In this document: positions 17,889 through 22,320 of the stretch, piece after piece
Layout: every line of letters begins with the position of its first letter
How positions within the stretch are numbered: the first letter of the stretch is position 1
The notes under the pieces: generated by a model
Databases searched by the model: none
What the model saw: only the letters and a program-made list of their open reading frames with translations
What the model was told of the DNA's origin: nothing
Origin: Prorocentrum cordatum
Taxonomy: Eukaryota; Sar; Dinophyceae; Prorocentrales; Prorocentraceae
DNA length: 22,320 nucleotides
Reading direction: 5' to 3'
Assembly: GCA_963575745.1 (NCBI GenBank)
Contig: CAUYUJ010022080.1
Location: 82,501-104,820 of the forward strand
Made by a program: the position numbers and the translations under genes

Positions 17889-17922
17889 CCATCATCATCA
17901 TTCATGCAAATTGGCATCATAA
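16398..17922. repeat. CAT/CAG/CGT trinucleotide field 2
   Basis: About 1.5 kb of CAT-type triplets, broken only by a TA-rich dyad at 16711-16746 and a less repetitive island at about 17385-17490. Readings are poly-His/Ile on the plus strand and poly-Asp/Met on the minus strand. Confidence 0.97.
16711..16746. repeat. TA-rich dyad
   Basis: ATGCATAT at 16713-16720 and ATATGCAT at 16739-16746 are reverse complements enclosing (TA)n. The sequence could extrude as a hairpin. It sits inside the inferred PP2C intron. Confidence 0.8.
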
Positions 17923-18243
17923 ATCACAATCAGCATCATCGTCATCATCATCAGCAGCATCATCGTCATCATCATCACCCTCTAATTCTCCTCCTCAAGC
18001 AGTCGCTGGGTGGCCCGTGACGCCCGCCGAGAGGGCGAACCTGCCCCAGCAGGAGCGCGAGCTGGAGCAGCACAGGGAGAGGGGGCGGCAAGGGGAGAGG
18101 GGGGGGAGGCAAGCTAGGTGCGCTCGCGTCATATCTGACATCCTACCCCTCCCTCCCATCCCTTACCATGGCGCAGATCCCCTCTCTACTCGCACAGTCG
18201 GATGTCGAGCAGGGCAATGATCCCGAAAGGGTACGCGATGCAT
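17923..18243. other. Mostly unique intronic island, no confident gene
   Basis: More CAT repeats to about 17980, then GC-rich unique sequence. Plus-strand 18000-18120 reads AGWPVTPAERANLPQQEREL, which looks protein-like and follows a CTCCTCCTCAAG acceptor-like end. It is on the opposite strand to the PP2C gene and has no recognised domain. GTCGGATGTCGAGCA near 18197 weakly resembles the CGGATGTCTAGCA phrase of the 75-bp satellite. Confidence 0.35.
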
Positions 18244-18334
18244 TGTAGAGCACGGCATGGCATGGCGTAGAAGAGCACCGCAAAGCGTAGTATCAACCTA
18301 GCATTGCATTGCATGCCGTGGCATGGCACGGGAA

Positions 18335-18525
18335 ATGACGCCAGCGCTGCAGCGGGAGCACGAGTCGAAACGAGCGGAAGCGCGGAAATGAGGCCAGCGC
18401 TGCAGCGGGAGCACGATTCGGAACGAGCGGAAGCACGGAAATGAGGCCAGCGCTGCAGCGGGAGCACGATTCGGAACGAGCGGGGCCCGAAAATGAGGCC
18501 GGCGCCTCAGCGAGAGCAGCATTTT
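18335..18525. repeat. 52-53-bp tandem repeat
   Basis: More than three units, starting AATGASGCCAGCGCTGCAGC at 18335, 18387, 18440 and 18492. The last is diverged. Just upstream (18250-18330) are short GGCATGGC and ATTGCAT repeats. Confidence 0.93.
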
Positions 18526-18654
18526 GAAAAAAATGCAGGCGAAAACCCAACTCCGGGGAAACCTGCGCGTAAAAAAACAATAGGGGGGGGGGTCGGACAT
18601 TTTCAAACCGTCATCAGGGGAAGAGGGAGAGTAGTATTCATATTGAGTAATTGT

Positions 18655-18845
18655 GGAGGGGAGGGGGGGCAGGGGAGCGCGAGGGGAAAAGGGGGGCCAG
18701 GGGGAAGGAGGGGGGAAGGAGAGCGAGGGGGGAAGGGGAGGGGATGGGGAAGGGAGGAGGAAAGGGGAGCGAGGGGAGAGGGGGGAGAGGGGAGCGAGGA
18801 GCGAAGGGGGGCCATGGGGGCTATGGGGGGCCCAAGGGGCGAGAG
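18655..18845. repeat. GGGGA-rich purine tract
   Basis: Almost entirely G and A on the plus strand with GGGGAGCGAGG motifs. It is a pyrimidine tract in the sense of the inferred PP2C transcript, lying just downstream of the exon with the DGHGG motif. Confidence 0.9.
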
Positions 18846-18893
18846 GGAGGGGGAGGACTCCCTCCTGCCCAGCGTGGCCCGAAGGTGCGGCGC

Positions 18894-19190
18894 CTCTCTG
18901 CCGCCGTGACCGTCGAAGACGCCGAACAAGGAGAGGCCGCCGTGCTCCGCGCCAAGGTCGGAGATGGCTATGTGGGCGTCCTCTCCGCCCTCCCCCTCTC
19001 GCTCGACCTGGTGCTTCTCTGCCTCCTCCTCCTCCTCCTCCTCCTCCTGATCCTGATCCTCCTCTTCCTCCTGCTCCTCCTGATCCCGATCCTGATAGTC
19101 CTCCTCCGAATCCTCCTCTGCATCCTCCTCTGAATCCTCACTCTGGGGCTCCCGACTCGCCCCTCGCAGCTCCCCCCTCCTCGGGACTCC
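18894..19190 (-). CDS. PP2C-type protein phosphatase, exon with metal-binding motif (partial)
   Basis: Members of the PPM/PP2C family remove phosphate from Ser/Thr using two Mg or Mn ions. On the minus strand, 18983-18894 reads EDAHIAISDLG, then AEHGGLS, then LFGVFDGHGGRE. LFGVFDGHG fits the PP2C signature (hydrophobic x2, small, hydrophobic, aromatic, D-G-H-G). The E-D pair 24 residues upstream is the family's other N-terminal metal-binding site, at the usual spacing. After RE a GC donor is inferred (18893-18892), which joins in phase to VALFC at 16091. Upstream the frame stays open to a TGA at 19193-19191. It reads as an acidic tract of Glu, Asp and Gln with eight consecutive Glu codons encoded by (GAG)n. 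Family members usually have G-W-R-x-x-M before E-D; here it is GEGG, so an upstream exon boundary is possible and the exon's 5' limit is unresolved. No start codon is visible. C-terminal motifs (GSTA, DGLWD, DN) were not found in the window. Confidence 0.78.
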
Positions 19191-19194
19191 TCAG

Positions 19195-19480
19195 GGTGGG
19201 GCGGCCTCAGAGACGCTCAGGAGGGGCACTCGGGACATCCCATGGCTCAAGATTCCGCAGGAGGGTCCTCGGGATTCCACAGGGGGGGTCTTCGAGATTC
19301 CCCAGGATTTCGGAGGATCCTTCAAGGTGTCCTCACGGGTCCTCCGAGATATGTTGGGGTTCCTCAAGGGTCTTCAGCATCCCTCGGGATTATCTAGGAT
19401 TCCTTTGGGGTCCTCGACAACCCTCGCAAACCCGCGCGGGTACTCGGGCTTCCTGCGGAGTCCGCAGGGTTCCTCCTCCT
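19195..19480. repeat. Degenerate GGTCCTCGGGATTCC repeats
   Basis: Irregular imperfect copies of GTCCTCGGGATTCC, GTCTTCGAGATTCC and similar phrases every 20-25 bp. A decayed minisatellite immediately 5' of the PP2C exon in the gene's sense. Confidence 0.6.
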
Positions 19481-19692
19481 CCTCCTCTCCTCCTCCTCCT
19501 CTCCTCCTCCCCTCTCTCCCTCTCCCTCTCCCCCTCCCCCTCCTCCTCCTTTCCCTCCCCCTCCCCCTCCTTCCCCCCTCCTCCTCCTCCCCTCCTCCTC
19601 CTCCTCCTCCTCCCTCCTCCTCCTCCTCCTCCTCCTCCTCCTCCTCCTCCTCCTCCTCCTCCTCCTCCTCCTCCTCCTCCTCCTCCTCCTTC
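19470..19692. repeat. (CTC)n/(CCT)n microsatellite
   Basis: About 220 bp of CTC trinucleotides, the last 80 bp nearly pure. Confidence 0.97.
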
Positions 19693-19805
19693 TTCCATTC
19701 AGGATCTCTCGAGGCTCCTCAGGAGGCTTTCAGGGCCCGGCGGATCGCTCCGCTCGGCTACTGGACTGCAAAACCCTCGAGAACCCTGAGGGGCACGCGG
19801 GGATC

Positions 19806-19843
19806 GACGACGACGACAACGACGAGGGACGACGACGACAACG

Positions 19844-19899
<56 letters not shown>

Positions 19900-19934
19900 A
19901 CGACCGACGACGACGACGACGACGACGGACGACG

Positions 19935-20014
<80 letters not shown>

Positions 20015-20025
20015 ACGGCGACGAC
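19806..20025. repeat. (GAC)n microsatellite
   Basis: About 220 bp of GAC/CGA triplets with GGAC interruptions that shift the phase. Readings vary between poly-Asp, poly-Arg, poly-Thr, poly-Ser and poly-Val. Confidence 0.97.
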
Positions 20026-20164
20026 AGCCGTCCAGACGGGAGCACGGCCGAGCGCCGCCCGGCTCGGCTGCTGGGTCGGCGCGCGGGGTCGGGGCCAAAC
20101 TGCCTCGCGCGCGCAGCGCTCTGCCAGAAGCGCCGCGGGAGTTCGGGATCCGGGGCGCGGGGTA

Positions 20165-20255
20165 CGGGGCGCGGGGTCGGGCTCCAAGGCTTTGGGTGGG
20201 ACTGCGCGGCCCCGTGGATGGGGCTGGGCCAGGGGTGCTGGCTCCCGCGGATCGA
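20165..20255 (+). repeat. Diverged direct duplication, left copy
   Basis: GGGGCGCGGGGTCGGGCTCC followed by AAGGCTTTGGGTGGGACTGC and GCGGCCCC. It aligns with 20499-20590 at moderate identity. The two copies flank the 15-bp minisatellite. Confidence 0.6.
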
Positions 20256-20307
20256 GAGACCAGACGGGTGAGCCCGACACAGCCTGAGGTCGAAATGCAC
20301 CGGGTCA

Positions 20308-20505
20308 AACGGCCCCGGGCAAAACAGCCCCGGGCAAAGCATTGCCGGGTAAAGGATCCCCGGGCAAAACAGCCCCAGGTATAGACCAGCCTCTGGGTAG
20401 AGCATTCCTGAGTAAAACAGCCTCGGGCCAAAGAGCCTCAGGCCAAGCAACCCCGTGTCAAACAATGCCAGGTCAAACAACCTTGGGTAAATCAGCGTGG
20501 GGCGC
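20308..20505. repeat. 15-bp minisatellite (GGGCAAAACAGCCCC)
   Basis: About thirteen units, mostly exactly 15 bp: GGGTCAAACGGCCCC, GGGCAAAACAGCCCC, GGGCAAAGCATTGCC, GGGTAAAGGATCCCC and decaying variants. 15 bp gives five-residue periodicity in every frame, for example RAKQP (plus) and LFCPG or CFARG (minus). Confidence 0.93.
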
Positions 20506-20590
20506 GGGACTAGATTCCAGGGATTCAGGATGGACTGTGCGGTCCCAAGCTCGGGCGGGGCTGGGAAGTCTCGAGGGCTGCCGACAGGGG
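20499..20590 (+). repeat. Diverged direct duplication, right copy
   Basis: GTGGGGCGCGGGACTAGATT then CCAGGGATTCAGGATGGACT and GTGCGGTCCC. It matches the left copy at 20165-20255. Confidence 0.6.
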
Positions 20591-20636
20591 CCAAACACAG
20601 CCTGGCTAAGACAGTGGGCAAACACCCCCAGGGCAA

Positions 20637-20639
20637 ACC

Positions 20640-20730
<91 letters not shown>

Positions 20731-20768
20731 CCATCATCATCACCATCATCATCACCATCATCACCATC

Positions 20769-20799
<31 letters not shown>

Positions 20800-21487
20800 T
20801 CATCATCACCATCACCATCACCATCACCATAATCGTCATCGTCATCACCAGCATCAGCATCAGCATCAGCATCATCAGCAGCAGCAGCAGCATCAGCATC
20901 AGCATCATCATCCTCATCATCATCAGCATACGCATCACCATCATCGTCATCATCATTATCGTCATAATCATCCTCAGCATCACCATCCTCATCATCATCA
21001 GCATCAGCATCATCGTCATCGTCATAATCATCCTCAGCATCATCATCATCATCATCATCGTCGTCGTCCTCGTCGTCCTCGTCATCATCATCGTCATCAT
21101 CATCAGCATCAATATATTACTCAAGATCATCATACTGATCATCATCAGCAGCATCGTCGGAATCATCATCAGTACAATCATCAGCATCACCATCATTATC
21201 ATCGTCATCAGCATCAGCATTACCAGTATCACCATCATCATTATCGGCGACGTCGTTGTCGTCATGGTCGTCATCAGTGTCATCGTCATCGTCATCATCA
21301 TCAACAACATCATCAATCTCAGCATGATCATCATAATCATCATTATCATCATCATCATCATCATCAGTATCATCATCAGCATCACCATCATCACCATTAT
21401 CACCCATCACCACCACCATCATCACCATCGCCGTCATTATCATCAGCAGCATGAGCATCGTCATCATCATCAGCACCATCACCATTA
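20637..21487. repeat. CAT/CAG/CAC trinucleotide field 3
   Basis: About 850 bp of CAT-type triplets, starting with a pure CAC then CAT run (20638-20730) and becoming mixed with CGT, CAG and TAT. Not coding by the same reasoning as fields 1 and 2. Confidence 0.97.
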
Positions 21488-21709
21488 ATCCTATTCACTG
21501 TCGTCGTCATCAATCCAGCATTACCCTTCCTCATCCTGCTCGCCCCCATCTCACCATCCTCCCTCACGGATCACTATAATCACCAGCACTACCACCAGCA
21601 TCATAATCAAATGATCAATGGTGCCATCATCGTCGCACTAACCATCACCACCATCATTACCCCTGCTCTGTCTCATCACCGTCCTTGTCAACTCCTCCAA
21701 TGTTGTCAA
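21488..21709. other. No recognisable gene
   Basis: C/A/T-rich, G-poor sequence that looks like a decayed extension of the CAT field. Confidence 0.5.
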
Positions 21710-21795
21710 GCCTCCTCCTTCTCCTCCTCCTTCTCCTCCTCCTCCTCGGCCTCCTCATCCTCCTCTTCCTCCCTCTCCTCCTCCCTCCCTCATCC
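21710..21795. repeat. (CTC)n microsatellite
   Basis: Interrupted CTC/CTT run. Confidence 0.93.
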
Positions 21796-22049
21796 TCCCC
21801 ATCGTCCATATCGTCCTATTCCTTATCCTCGTCAACATCACTACCATCACAGCTTTCACCAACGCCAGTATCATCAACAGCATCATCGACATTCCCATGA
21901 TTCGACCTCCCTTACTTTTCGTACCCGCACAGACACACACACGCACGTTTTTCGCTGGCGGCGAGGCAGAGGTTGCTGCACCCGCGGTCTGGCTAAACAG
22001 GGCTACCGAAGAGCGAATTGCCCAGCGTGCAAGGAGGAGAGACTGAGAA
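21796..22049. other. No recognisable gene
   Basis: Short mixed sequence between microsatellites. ACACACACACGCACG at 21935-21949 foreshadows the terminal repeats. No coding feature recognised. Confidence 0.45.
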
Positions 22050-22052
22050 AGA

Positions 22053-22136
<84 letters not shown>
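22050..22136. repeat. (CACG)n microsatellite
   Basis: About 21 uninterrupted CACG/GCAC tetranucleotides. Confidence 0.98.

Positions 22137-22320
<184 letters not shown>

Larger units (their letters stand above)
16092..18893 (-). other. Inferred PP2C intron, 2802 nt, GC-AG, filled with repeats
   Basis: The boundaries are set by PP2C protein continuity. On the minus strand the exon ends AGAGAG|GC and the next starts CTCAG|G. The donor is GC rather than GT, and a G follows the acceptor AG, both known features of dinoflagellate introns. The interior holds a CT-rich tract, CAT field 2, a TA-rich dyad, a 52-bp repeat and a purine tract. Other coding-like islands inside it (near 16190-16330, 17385-17480 and 18000-18120) are taken as repeat-derived, because the two exons join without a gap in the protein. 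Confidence 0.6.

Noticed and set aside
14895-17922. Histidine-rich or aspartate-rich proteins
   Set aside because: CAT/GAT trinucleotide fields give poly-His, Ile, Ser, Met and Asp in different frames. They lie in the inferred introns of the PP2C gene.
18190-18215. Distant copy of the 75-bp satellite (GGATGTCGAGCA)
   Set aside because: Only about 12 bases are shared with the unit and the flanks do not align, which is too little to call.
18653-19789. Plus-strand 378-codon open frame overlapping the PP2C exon
   Set aside because: The minus strand carries the PP2C signature with correct motif spacing. The plus reading is Arg/Gly- and Pro-rich low complexity.
20308-20505. Pentapeptide-repeat protein (LFCPG or CFARG readings)
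   Set aside because: The residues do not fit the A(D/N)LXX pentapeptide pattern, and the five-residue period simply reflects the 15-bp DNA repeat.

Overview
The window looks like eukaryotic nuclear DNA, GC-rich and extremely dense in repeats. There are no operons, ribosome-binding sites or tightly packed genes. The clearest gene evidence is a split PP2C-type phosphatase on the minus strand. Its first recognisable exon ends at a GC donor and the next exon starts after a CAG acceptor followed by G. GC donors and an AG|G junction are typical of dinoflagellate genes, so a dinoflagellate (or a close alveolate relative) is my best guess. This is inference: I found no spliced-leader sequence and no rRNA, and I do not name a species.

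Layout, left half. 1-71 is a CTA microsatellite. 249-323 and 1039-1203 are weak plus-strand exon candidates. 919-1015 is a dispersed repeat that recurs at 7205-7293. 1207-2220 is the first array of an 89-bp satellite. 2221-2320 is an assembly gap of N. 2321-2990 is a different satellite with a 75-bp unit and a 150-bp higher-order period. 3000-4500 holds degenerate repeats, a pyrimidine tract and a 12-bp minisatellite. 4948-5089 is a short element with terminal inverted repeats; a related copy lies in the opposite orientation at 10796-10920. 6282-6455 and 7024-7208 are long direct repeats bracketing about 570 bp. 7904-8240 is an A-rich and then G-poor island. 8320-9655 is a second, diverged array of the 89-bp satellite.

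Layout, right half. 9676-10628 has purine/pyrimidine tracts and hairpins. 11586-12440 is three different tandem repeats end to end. 12690-14178 is a CAGCCT hexamer field with a 155-bp higher-order repeat, running straight into a 73-bp satellite (14174-14592). 14936-15945, 16398-17922 and 20637-21487 are CAT-type trinucleotide fields. The minus-strand PP2C exons lie at about 18894-19190 and 16021-16091. They are separated by a 2.8-kb intron largely made of CAT and CT repeats. 19806-20025 is a GAC field. 20308-20505 is a 15-bp minisatellite between two diverged copies of a flanking sequence. The window ends in CACG and CA repeats.

Only the PP2C fragment can be given a function (Mg/Mn-dependent protein serine/threonine dephosphorylation). 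Its remaining exons were not found in the window. Most of the many long open frames here are by-products of tandem repeats that contain no stop codon, and I have not called them as genes.
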